A stretch of 33,692 bases of DNA from contig JAZQMK010000060.1 in NCBI GenBank assembly GCA_045543455.1, forward strand, positions 1 through 33,692, in the 5' to 3' direction. The stretch comes from SIG291 sp045543455 (GTDB lineage Bacteria; Bacillota; Clostridia; Lachnospirales; Lachnospiraceae). The position numbers and the translations under genes were made by a program. Below the pieces are notes generated by a model. That model ran no database searches, was not told the DNA's origin, and was given only the letters and a program-made list of their open reading frames with translations. Of this stretch, positions 1-6,185 are shown in pieces. How positions within the stretch are numbered: position 1 is the first letter of the stretch; every line of letters begins with the position of its first letter.

Positions 1-84
1 AAATGTAATATTTATAATCAAGCCTTTCGGCAGGATTAACAAAAGTGCAAATTCAATTTGTCCCTCAGTTAAACACACCGGCTT

Positions 85-259
85 ACTGAAATTTTGCGCG
101 TAGCAATGAGCCATGCGCAGATGAGCCGAAGGTGACTGCCGGGTGCTTGCACACAGGCAGGCGCATTCGAGCGAAGATGCATACGGCGAACGCCGCGACA
201 GTGAGCAAGCTTGTCTTGCGAACCTGTCGGTATGGCGATACACCTACTAACTGAAATTT
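85..259. repeat. GC-rich extragenic element with short flanking direct repeats
   Basis: About 150 bases of clearly G+C-rich DNA sit in an otherwise AT-rich genome. The stretch is full of small hairpins: CTGCC/GGCAG enclosing GTGC/GCAC at 136-160, CGGCG/CGCCG near 193-204, and GCAAG/CTTGC near 214-228. The 10-mer ACTGAAATTT occurs at both edges (85-94 and 250-259), which could be a target-site duplication; the right copy overlaps the stop codon of the methyltransferase gene. A minus-strand reading frame is open from an ATG at 114 to the left edge but has no convincing ribosome site. I read this as a mobile or repeated extragenic element of unknown class; other genomic copies would have to be found to prove that. 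Confidence 0.45.
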
Positions 260-905
260 ACTTAACTGCTTTTATTGTATAGGTCGCTCCCCAATTCTTC
301 AGCACCTCAACACAAGAAAAGCCTGCTTCCAGAAGTGCTTCTGTTTCGTGTTTTACAGTAAGGGGCGTGTCGTAATGGTAAACATCATCGGCAATTCCTT
401 GCTCTGCTTTCAATGCAATCAAGTTTTGTCGGTGCATCTGTTCCTCCTCATCAGACAAAGAGAAGTAGTCCGTCAGCACAAAATATCCACCATCTTTCAA
501 TGCCCTATGTAATTTGGCATATAAAGGCACTTTTTCTTCCTTTGTGAAATGGTGTAAACTCTCCACCGATACCGCACAATCAAACAAGGAAACACCAAAA
601 GGTACATCAAAATAGGAATCGCAAATCAAAGTGATGTCTTTGTCGGCAAATTTCTTTTTTAGAGCCGACAACATTCCTTGCGACAAATCGACACCCGTTA
701 CCTTTGCGGACGGATTTAGCAGATAGTATTCTTCTAACTCCAATCCTGTGCCACACCCCAAATCAAGTGTATTGCAGTTTTCGGCAGTCAGCAACTGCTT
801 CGCCGTAAAGGGATAGAACTCGTCTGCTGCTTCAATACTGGTCATCATGTGTTCATCGTATCCATCTAATCTATTTTCAAAAAAATCAGCCATCTTTTCA
901 AGCAT
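258..905 (-). CDS. Class I SAM-dependent methyltransferase
   Basis: A 215-residue soluble methyltransferase of the Rossmann (Methyltransf_11/25) type. Motif I is LDLGCGTG at residues 47-54. A second-strand acidic motif follows (VTGVDLSQGML), then an SVESLHHF segment typical of the motif IV/post-IV region. The start is set by GGAG six bases before the ATG at 905. It lies 52 bp downstream of the ABC permease gene with no terminator visible between, so it may be the last gene of the PadR operon. Its codon usage looks somewhat more GC-rich than that of its neighbours, which could mean separate acquisition. The substrate cannot be read from the sequence. Confidence 0.88.
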   Translation of the reverse strand: MLEKMADFFENRLDGYDEHMMTSIEAADEFYPFTAKQLLTAENCNTLDLGCGTGLELEEYYLLNPSAKVTGVDLSQGMLSALKKKFADKDITLICDSYFDVPFGVSLFDCAVSVESLHHFTKEEKVPLYAKLHRALKDGGYFVLTDYFSLSDEEEQMHRQNLIALKAEQGIADDVYHYDTPLTVKHETEALLEAGFSCVEVLKNWGATYTIKAVK

Positions 906-957
906 ATCTAATCTCCGTCAAATTCAAAGTTTATTCTCTATTTCGCCATATTATTTT

Positions 958-1668
958 TTAATTATCCACCCCAACCTTTTTAAATGCCACATTAAACGCA
1001 ATTATGCTAACCACCATCCAAACAGCAATTACAATAATTGGCATTCCAACGCCATCAAAGCTTGCCTTACTTTTAGTAATGCTGTCAAATATTTTCATCA
1101 TTGCATCTGTTGGCAACCATTCTGAAATCTTTGTTGCAATCTTGTTGTCAAACATTTCTATAAACACCGGTGCTAATAATATCACCATAAATGGCATTGA
1201 TAAAAGGCCTGCTGACATTTGATTTTTCGCTAAGATACCAACCACGCCACCAAACAATATAATCGCTAAACTTACAAACAGTGCCACTAACTGATATAGG
1301 GCAAATTGCTTCATTGAAACACCAATTATTATAAATATGAGAATGTTGTTAAGTACCACAAACATCATACAAATAAGGGACTTTGCAAACATTATCTCCG
1401 ATGCCTTTACATCATTTAACATAAGAGTTCTTAGGGTATTTTTTTCCTTTTCTTCTGCAACGATGGTTCCCATTAAAGCTACTGGAATCATTGCAAGGTT
1501 CATCAGCATACAAAATGCATATAAAGCCTCTTTACTCATTCCCATATCTATTCCGCCATATAACATTGCAAAAATCAGAGGAAATATAACATAAATAAAT
1601 ACGCTCATATTTTTTGTCAAATCTTCAATTCCAAGCTTAAATAAAGCTTTTACTTTATACATTCTCAT
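958..1668 (-). CDS. ABC-2 type transporter permease
   Basis: A 236-residue integral membrane protein with about six hydrophobic segments, beginning with one at roughly residues 23-45. The cytoplasmic stretch EEKEKNTLRTLMLNDVKASE after the second helix is the hallmark of ABC-2 (DrrB/YhgE-like) permeases. Its start ATG overlaps the stop codon of the ATPase gene (TAATG), so the two are translationally coupled and form one exporter. ABC-2 exporters of this size move drugs, peptides or lipids; the cargo here is unknown. Control by the upstream PadR regulator suggests induction by a toxic small molecule, which is an inference. Confidence 0.88.
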   Translation of the reverse strand: MRMYKVKALFKLGIEDLTKNMSVFIYVIFPLIFAMLYGGIDMGMSKEALYAFCMLMNLAMIPVALMGTIVAEEKEKNTLRTLMLNDVKASEIMFAKSLICMMFVVLNNILIFIIIGVSMKQFALYQLVALFVSLAIILFGGVVGILAKNQMSAGLLSMPFMVILLAPVFIEMFDNKIATKISEWLPTDAMMKIFDSITKSKASFDGVGMPIIVIAVWMVVSIIAFNVAFKKVGVDN

Positions 1669-2489
1669 TATTTCAATTCCCTCCCTGTCAAGCTTAAGAA
1701 TATTTCCGCTAAATTCGATTCCTTAGAATGAATTGAACGCACCTGCTTAGACGAATTTTTCTGTAATTCAGCAGCAATTGCATTTGTATCCTTTGTAGTT
1801 ACAATATTTGTACCATCTTCAAATAATATCTCTACTTCGTTATTTGCATATTTTAATTTCAAGTCCTCTGGATTGCCCATTTCAACAATTTGTCCTTTAT
1901 TTAAAAAGGCTACCCTATCACACATTTTATCTGCTTCTTCCATGTTATGTGTTGTTAAAAATATTGTTGTGCCATTATCTCTTAAATCCCACAGCATTTT
2001 ATGTATTTCTTCTGTTGTTGCAGGGTCTAGAGCCGCTGTTGGCTCATCAAGAAATAAAAGCTTTGGACTGTTAACAACTGCACAGGCAAGCAAAAGTCTT
2101 TGCTTCATACCCTTTGATAAATCCTTTACCTTTTTATCCTTATTTTCCCAGAGCTTTACCTTCTTTAAAATGTCTTCTACGTTTTGCTTATCTACTTTAG
2201 CCAATTCAGCAAAAAAGCAAAGATTTCTGTATACACTTAATCTTTCATACGCTCCGCTGTTATCACTCAAAATGCCTATTTCATCAATATTAGCATTTAC
2301 AAAACACTCTCCTGAGCCTGGTATAAGCTGCTTAGTAAGAATTTTAATTGTGGTAGTCTTACCAGCACCACTTGGTCCTAAGAAACCAAAAATTTCATTT
2401 TTTGACACCTCAAAAGTAATGTTATCAAGAACCTTCTTATCGCCAAATGTAATCTCAAGTTCCTTTGTTGAAATCATCTTGTCGTTCAT
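1668..2489 (-). CDS. ABC transporter ATP-binding protein
   Basis: The ATPase subunit partnered with the adjoining permease, 273 residues from the chosen start. Walker A is GPSGAGKTT at residues 38-46, the signature is LSKGMKQRL, Walker B is LLFLDEPT with the D-loop AALDP, and a switch His lies in LTTHNMEEAD. The C-terminal 60 residues match the extension usual in CcmA/DrrA-type proteins. The frame stays open upstream to about 2600, but that part runs through a multi-hairpin element. The ATG at 2489 (MNDKMIST) has an AGAGGT ribosome site about five bases upstream and begins where the family homology begins, so I place the start there. Confidence 0.92.
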   Translation of the reverse strand: MNDKMISTKELEITFGDKKVLDNITFEVSKNEIFGFLGPSGAGKTTTIKILTKQLIPGSGECFVNANIDEIGILSDNSGAYERLSVYRNLCFFAELAKVDKQNVEDILKKVKLWENKDKKVKDLSKGMKQRLLLACAVVNSPKLLFLDEPTAALDPATTEEIHKMLWDLRDNGTTIFLTTHNMEEADKMCDRVAFLNKGQIVEMGNPEDLKLKYANNEVEILFEDGTNIVTTKDTNAIAAELQKNSSKQVRSIHSKESNLAEIFLSLTGRELK

Positions 2490-2503
2490 ATTACCTCTTT
2501 TCT

Positions 2504-2596
2504 CGGAGCATAAAGACTTGTCCCAACAAGTCTTATGCGTAGTTCGCGTGCCAAATCTGAAATTTGGCACTGCGATAATCAGAATATGTAGCTCCG
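2504..2596. repeat. Palindromic three-stem element (MITE-like or structured intercistronic RNA)
   Basis: A compact structure fills the gap between the DUF2812 and ATPase genes. The ends form CGGAGC (2504-2509) with GCTCCG (2591-2596). Inside are two strong hairpins: 2508-2538 (arms ending AGACTTG/CAAGTCT, loop TCCCAA) and 2545-2574 (GTGCCAAAT/ATTTGGCAC, loop CTGAA). The first inner arm shares two bases with the outer stem. The organisation resembles miniature palindromic insertion elements or a three-way-junction RNA. It leaves the operon intact and could modulate the mRNA ratio between the genes on either side. Confidence 0.6.
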
Positions 2597-2606
2597 ACAC
2601 ATATTC

Positions 2607-3152
2607 CTAATTGACTTTAGCTAATCTTTTAAGCTTCATATATTTTATCATAAATGCTATAAATATCAGCACATATACCCCAATAAGTATCGAATAAGCT
2701 ATAATTAGGCTCTGGTCCTGTCCATCATTCAATATTCGTATATATCCCGGTATCAAACCCAAGAAAAATATAGCTAATAATGGAATAATTCTTCCTAAAA
2801 ACACTCTATATAACATATCCTTTTTAGATTGGTTATCGTTAAATATCTCTTCTTCTGCTTTCATATCCTTTGCCTCTTTACGGAAATAACTATATCCGAA
2901 GAATTCAAACATATGCTCCCAACCACAGTCTTCAAACATCTTTATATATTCACTCTTATTAGAAAGCCCTTTTTTATTATAATCCAATTGATAAACCACA
3001 TCTTCTGGCTCACATTCATCAAAATGATATGAGCCAAGACCTGTTACTCTAACTAACTTCCAACCATGCTTATGCATTTCGCGTAAATATTCTTCTTCTT
3101 TTTCATGGTCTAATATTGTAAAATACTTAAACTCTTTTTTAGTAGCACCCAT
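2607..3152 (-). CDS. DUF2812 domain-containing membrane protein
   Basis: A 181-residue protein with the DUF2812 pattern: an N-terminal soluble part containing EFKYFTILDHEKEEEYL, a HKHGWKLV motif, and a VVYQLDYN motif, followed by two transmembrane helices (about residues 124-143 and 155-175). DUF2812 proteins are regularly encoded next to PadR regulators, where they are thought to act as membrane partners or accessory regulators; the biochemical role is unknown. An ATG at 3173 overlaps padR but lacks a ribosome site. The ATG at 3152 has AAGGAAG six bases upstream and starts one base after the padR stop codon, so it is preferred. Confidence 0.85.
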   Translation of the reverse strand: MGATKKEFKYFTILDHEKEEEYLREMHKHGWKLVRVTGLGSYHFDECEPEDVVYQLDYNKKGLSNKSEYIKMFEDCGWEHMFEFFGYSYFRKEAKDMKAEEEIFNDNQSKKDMLYRVFLGRIIPLLAIFFLGLIPGYIRILNDGQDQSLIIAYSILIGVYVLIFIAFMIKYMKLKRLAKVN

Positions 3153-3153
3153 A

Positions 3154-3468
3154 CTATCTTCCTTCTTTCGCATTTTTATACAATCTTTCTATACGCTTTA
3201 GCTCTAAATCTAAAACCTGCGTACCCAACGCTGTAATCTGATAAATCTTACGCTTATCCTCTTCTCTTACAAACTCTATAAGACCATCCTTTTCCATCTT
3301 AGACAAACTTCCATACATAGTGCCTGGGCTTAATCTAATCTCGCCTTCTGTCATATTTTCAACCCTTTGCACAATACCATATCCATGGTTTGGTTCTTTT
3401 AGACATAAAAGAATGTAAAACCCTGTTTCCGTCATAGGTACGTAAACTTTTTTAATATGTGAATTCAT
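3154..3468 (-). CDS. PadR family transcriptional regulator
   Basis: A 104-residue regulator with a winged helix-turn-helix. FYILLCLKEPNHGYGIVQRVENMTEG includes the typical HGYGI turn, followed by LSPGTMYGSLSKMEKDGLI (recognition helix and wing), and a short C-terminal dimerisation helix (LELKRIERLYKNA). This is the short PadR-s2 form common in Firmicutes. A GAGGTGAT ribosome site lies just upstream of the ATG. It is the first gene of the operon with DUF2812 and the ABC exporter. Two palindromes immediately upstream are probable autoregulatory operators. The effector is unknown; PadR proteins usually release DNA on binding phenolic or antibiotic-like ligands. Confidence 0.93.
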   Translation of the reverse strand: MNSHIKKVYVPMTETGFYILLCLKEPNHGYGIVQRVENMTEGEIRLSPGTMYGSLSKMEKDGLIEFVREEDKRKIYQITALGTQVLDLELKRIERLYKNAKEGR

Positions 3469-3497
3469 ATAATCACCTCGCTATATTTCACTTCGAT

Positions 3498-3535
3498 ATA
3501 TCGTAGTACGATATAAGTATATCGCACTGCAATAT
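3498..3535 (-). promoter_or_regulatory. Twin palindromic operators of the PadR operon
   Basis: ATATCGTAGTACGATAT (3498-3514) is a palindrome that is perfect around a central G. ATATCGCACTGCAATAT (3519-3535) is the same motif with one mismatched pair between its arms. The centres are 21 bp apart, about two helical turns, so two dimers would bind the same face of the helix. The sites lie 30-67 bp upstream of the padR start codon and must overlap its promoter; a TTGCAG hexamer on the minus strand inside the distal site may be the -35 box. Confidence 0.75.
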
Positions 3536-3565
3536 ATTTGTCAAGAAAAAAAATAGCAAAATTTG

Positions 3566-4642
3566 CTATTTTCCTTCTATCTCTTCTTTTTCAATTCTTT
3601 CTAATAACACAGCCTCCATTTTATCGATATCCTTAAGACATATTATCATTTCAAAGTAATCTGTTTTCAAATCAAATTTCTTTGCAAGCTTCACAGCTGT
3701 AGGTGTATCCGAATTAATAAACCATATCCAAAGAAATTTTATTATTACAAGCCCTAAACATATTTGTATTATATAAAATAGAACCGGTAAAAACATAATA
3801 TTTACTATTATGCCCCACAGTATTAAATACTGTATTCCATACAATAAAAATAGTAACGGTATTATTTTTCTATTTTCATCTCTTCTTTTACAAAGATTAT
3901 TAAAATGAAGCCTTTCTAGTTCAAGTTCCGCTTCAAGATTATTTGAACGGCGATATGCTAAAACCTTTTTAGTTATGGTTTCTTTATCCTCTTTTATAAG
4001 CGTCTTATCAACAACATACTCTTTTCTTTTTTTATATTTATAAGTGTCACAAAAATACTCTTTGTACACTATATATATTAACAGAGAAACTATAATAAGT
4101 ACTGCACCTCTTAATATATACGGACTGGAATTGTACTCTTCCATCTGAATTATAGCATAACCTTGAATTCTATTATCATAGTTAGGATACATTTCTCTAT
4201 CAATTTCCCAATCTCTAAAATTCAAATAAGTCGTATCTACCTCTCTTATAACACCATATATATACATGCTTTCATCATAACTTTTAGGTTCTATATAATC
4301 TGTATAAGGATTATCAAACTCATTTAACATAAGTGTAATATATGTATCGCCAAAAGGCATATTATATACATCAAAACTTCCATCTTCTGTATCCACATTG
4401 GTAATCAAGCACCTATCTTCTTTGGTTTCCTCGCTTGATTTAACCAGACTGCCGATATGTCCCTTTACATATATACCGTCTTTTAATTCATTTTTATTTA
4501 CATCAAAAATATTAACAGTTTTATTATCCTTTAGCATTATTCCAATACCTGCTAAAATAAATATAATTCCAACCGCAATTGCTATCAGCGTTAATATTAA
4601 TTCCAAATTCCTATCTAATAATTTATTAATCTTTTCCTTCAT
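3566..4642 (-). CDS. Hypothetical membrane protein with four predicted TM helices
   Basis: A 358-residue protein I do not recognise. Visible layout: TM helix at about 14-37, a probable extracytoplasmic domain of about 140 residues rich in D, E and Y, a second TM at about 177-195, a basic cytoplasmic stretch (KYKKRKEYVVDK), a paired hydrophobic region at about 263-312, and an acidic C-terminal tail. An AGGGG ribosome site precedes the ATG. It lies just downstream of a GNAT gene (8-bp gap) on the same strand and is probably co-transcribed with it. The tail genes before the PadR promoter show no relation to it. Similar multi-TM proteins of unknown function are common in Lachnospiraceae. Confidence 0.75.
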   Translation of the reverse strand: MKEKINKLLDRNLELILTLIAIAVGIIFILAGIGIMLKDNKTVNIFDVNKNELKDGIYVKGHIGSLVKSSEETKEDRCLITNVDTEDGSFDVYNMPFGDTYITLMLNEFDNPYTDYIEPKSYDESMYIYGVIREVDTTYLNFRDWEIDREMYPNYDNRIQGYAIIQMEEYNSSPYILRGAVLIIVSLLIYIVYKEYFCDTYKYKKRKEYVVDKTLIKEDKETITKKVLAYRRSNNLEAELELERLHFNNLCKRRDENRKIIPLLFLLYGIQYLILWGIIVNIMFLPVLFYIIQICLGLVIIKFLWIWFINSDTPTAVKLAKKFDLKTDYFEMIICLKDIDKMEAVLLERIEKEEIEGK

Positions 4643-4650
4643 TTTATCCC

Positions 4651-5067
4651 CTATTGTAAATATTGTATCATTCCAGGACCTAATGCATCTGTAGGTCTTG
4701 CAATAAATCCATGCTTTTCATAAAAGCCTTCACGCCCTTTTGCGCACATAAGGCAAAACATAAGTGTAGTTCCGTCTTCTTTTAACTCTAAGGCATGTTC
4801 TTTTAATTTTCCTAAAATAGCTGAGCCTACACCCATATGTTGTGCCTCTGGCACCACCACTAAGTCCTGAACATAAACTATAACAGCTCCATCTCCAACA
4901 AGTCTGCCCATTCCAACAGGTTTGCCATCAGAATATGCCACAACTGAATATATACAGTTATGAACCGCCATATTAGCCTGTCTTAAGGACAACTGTTTCC
5001 ATTGTACTTTCTTTCTTAATGCCAAATATGTATCTACATCAAGTACATTTTCTTTTAATTCTAACAT
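4651..5067 (-). CDS. GNAT family N-acetyltransferase
   Basis: A 138-residue single-domain acetyltransferase. The acetyl-CoA-binding motif A is DLVVVPEAQHMGVGSAIL, with the Q-x-x-G-x-G loop at residues 76-81. It ends with the YEKHGF segment (motif B) seen in most GNAT proteins. The substrate is not predictable. AAGGAAGG lies a few bases before the ATG at 5067. It is the first gene of a two-gene unit with the downstream membrane protein and is divergent from the pectinesterase gene, so the 143-bp gap between them must hold promoters in both directions. Confidence 0.92.
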   Translation of the reverse strand: MLELKENVLDVDTYLALRKKVQWKQLSLRQANMAVHNCIYSVVAYSDGKPVGMGRLVGDGAVIVYVQDLVVVPEAQHMGVGSAILGKLKEHALELKEDGTTLMFCLMCAKGREGFYEKHGFIARPTDALGPGMIQYLQ

Positions 5068-5110
5068 AGTTACCTTCCTTAAATCTGTAATAACAACGAT
5101 TATAACTCAT

Positions 5111-5190
5111 TTTTCTATAATTTTCTATATCTGTATTACTTTTTTTTCAATATGTGTTATAATATTTGTACTTGAAAATATAGAAAATTA
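5111..5190 (+). promoter_or_regulatory. Pectinesterase promoter flanked by 13-bp inverted repeats
   Basis: An extended -10 (TG, one base, TATAAT) lies at 5155-5163 with no good -35, which suggests activator dependence or reliance on the extended element. TAATTTTCTATAT at 5118-5130 and its exact reverse complement ATATAGAAAATTA at 5178-5190 flank it, 60 bp centre to centre. A third, direct copy of TTTTCTATAA lies at 5111-5120. A regulator binding both sides could loop out or block the promoter. The right half-site directly precedes the GGGAGG ribosome site. Confidence 0.65.
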
Positions 5191-5210
5191 GGGAGGCCAT
5201 TGGAAATATT

Positions 5211-6152
5211 ATGATTACTGTAGCTAAAGACGGCACAGGTGATTACGAAAGCATCTCAGAAGCACTCGCCTCTGTTGATACAACCCCTGCCACTATTTAT
5301 ATCAAAAACGGAACTTATAACGAACGAGTTAGTGTCTTACAATCAAATATTACCCTTATAGGCGAAGATGTGGAAAATACAATTATATCTATGGGCTACC
5401 ATGCCAGTATGCCACATACTGACGGTAGTAGACTTGGTACTTTTAGAACTTATACATTTTTAGCAAATGCTGACAATATCACTGTTAAAAATATAAGCTT
5501 TGTCAACAGTTCTGGTTTTGGGTCAGATGTTGATCAGGCAATTGCAGTTTATAACGAGGGTGATAATATATATTTTGAAAACTGCAAAATGCTAGGACAT
5601 CAAGACACTTTATTTACAGGTCCACTTCCACCAAAAGAGATTCAACCAGGCGGCTTTATCGGGCCTACACAAAATGCACTTAGAAAAAACGGAAGACATA
5701 CATACAAGAATTGCTACATTGAAGGTGATGTAGATTTTATTTTCGGAAGTGCCACTGCTTATTTTGACAACTGCACCATCCATTCACTTTCAAAAAATAT
5801 GAATATCAATGGATATGTTGTAGCCCCTTCAACTCCTAAAGGTCAGACTTACGGTTATGTATTTAACAATTGCACATTTACAAGCAATTGCCCTGATAAT
5901 ACAGTTTACTTAGGCCGTCCATGGCGCAATTTTGCCAAGACCGTATTGTTAAACTGTCATTTAGGAGCTCATATTCACGCTGAAGGTTTCCATGACTGGA
6001 ATAAAACTGAAGCTAGAGAGACGGTATTTTTTGCAGAATACAATTCAAAGGGGCCTGGAGCAAACAATAATAACAGAGCTTCATTTGTCAATATTCTATC
6101 TTCTGATGATGCTCACAAATATACATACGAAAATGTAATGAATTCTATATAA
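5211..6152 (+). CDS. Pectinesterase (carbohydrate esterase family 8), cytoplasmic
   Basis: A 313-residue beta-helix enzyme that removes methyl esters from polygalacturonate. Family signatures are intact: GHQDTLF with acid Asp132, GDVDFIFG with nucleophile Asp175, LGRPWR with Arg236, and the QAIAVY strand with Gln109. There is no signal peptide or anchor: the catalytic fold starts at residue 1 (ITVAKDGTGDYESI). The enzyme therefore probably acts inside the cell on imported methylated oligogalacturonides. GGGAGG is 14 bases upstream of the ATG, rather far; a GGA closer in may assist. It is a single-gene transcript ending in a symmetrical terminator. It matches the secreted PL10 pectate lyase at 25.8-27.5 kb. 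Confidence 0.95.
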   Translation: MITVAKDGTGDYESISEALASVDTTPATIYIKNGTYNERVSVLQSNITLIGEDVENTIISMGYHASMPHTDGSRLGTFRTYTFLANADNITVKNISFVNSSGFGSDVDQAIAVYNEGDNIYFENCKMLGHQDTLFTGPLPPKEIQPGGFIGPTQNALRKNGRHTYKNCYIEGDVDFIFGSATAYFDNCTIHSLSKNMNINGYVVAPSTPKGQTYGYVFNNCTFTSNCPDNTVYLGRPWRNFAKTVLLNCHLGAHIHAEGFHDWNKTEARETVFFAEYNSKGPGANNNNRASFVNILSSDDAHKYTYENVMNSI

Positions 6153-6157
6153 ACTAT

Positions 6158-6185
6158 AAAAAAGTCGCCATATGGCGACTTTTTT
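6158..6185. terminator. Symmetrical bidirectional terminator
   Basis: A perfect inverted repeat with core GTCGCCATATGGCGAC, preceded by six A and followed by T residues, so it reads as an intrinsic terminator on both strands. It ends the pectinesterase transcript on the plus strand and the parC transcript on the minus strand. The last two bases overlap the parC stop codon. Confidence 0.93.

Noticed and set aside
1..114. Minus-strand open frame from an ATG at 114 to the left edge (about 38 codons).
   Set aside because: It starts inside the GC-rich element, has no convincing ribosome site, and crosses the composition boundary. It is more likely a chance frame in a repeated element.
1873..2610. 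A 245-codon plus-strand open frame.
   Set aside because: It is antisense to the ABC ATPase gene, which has all its motifs; the translation has no recognisable domain and lacks a ribosome site.
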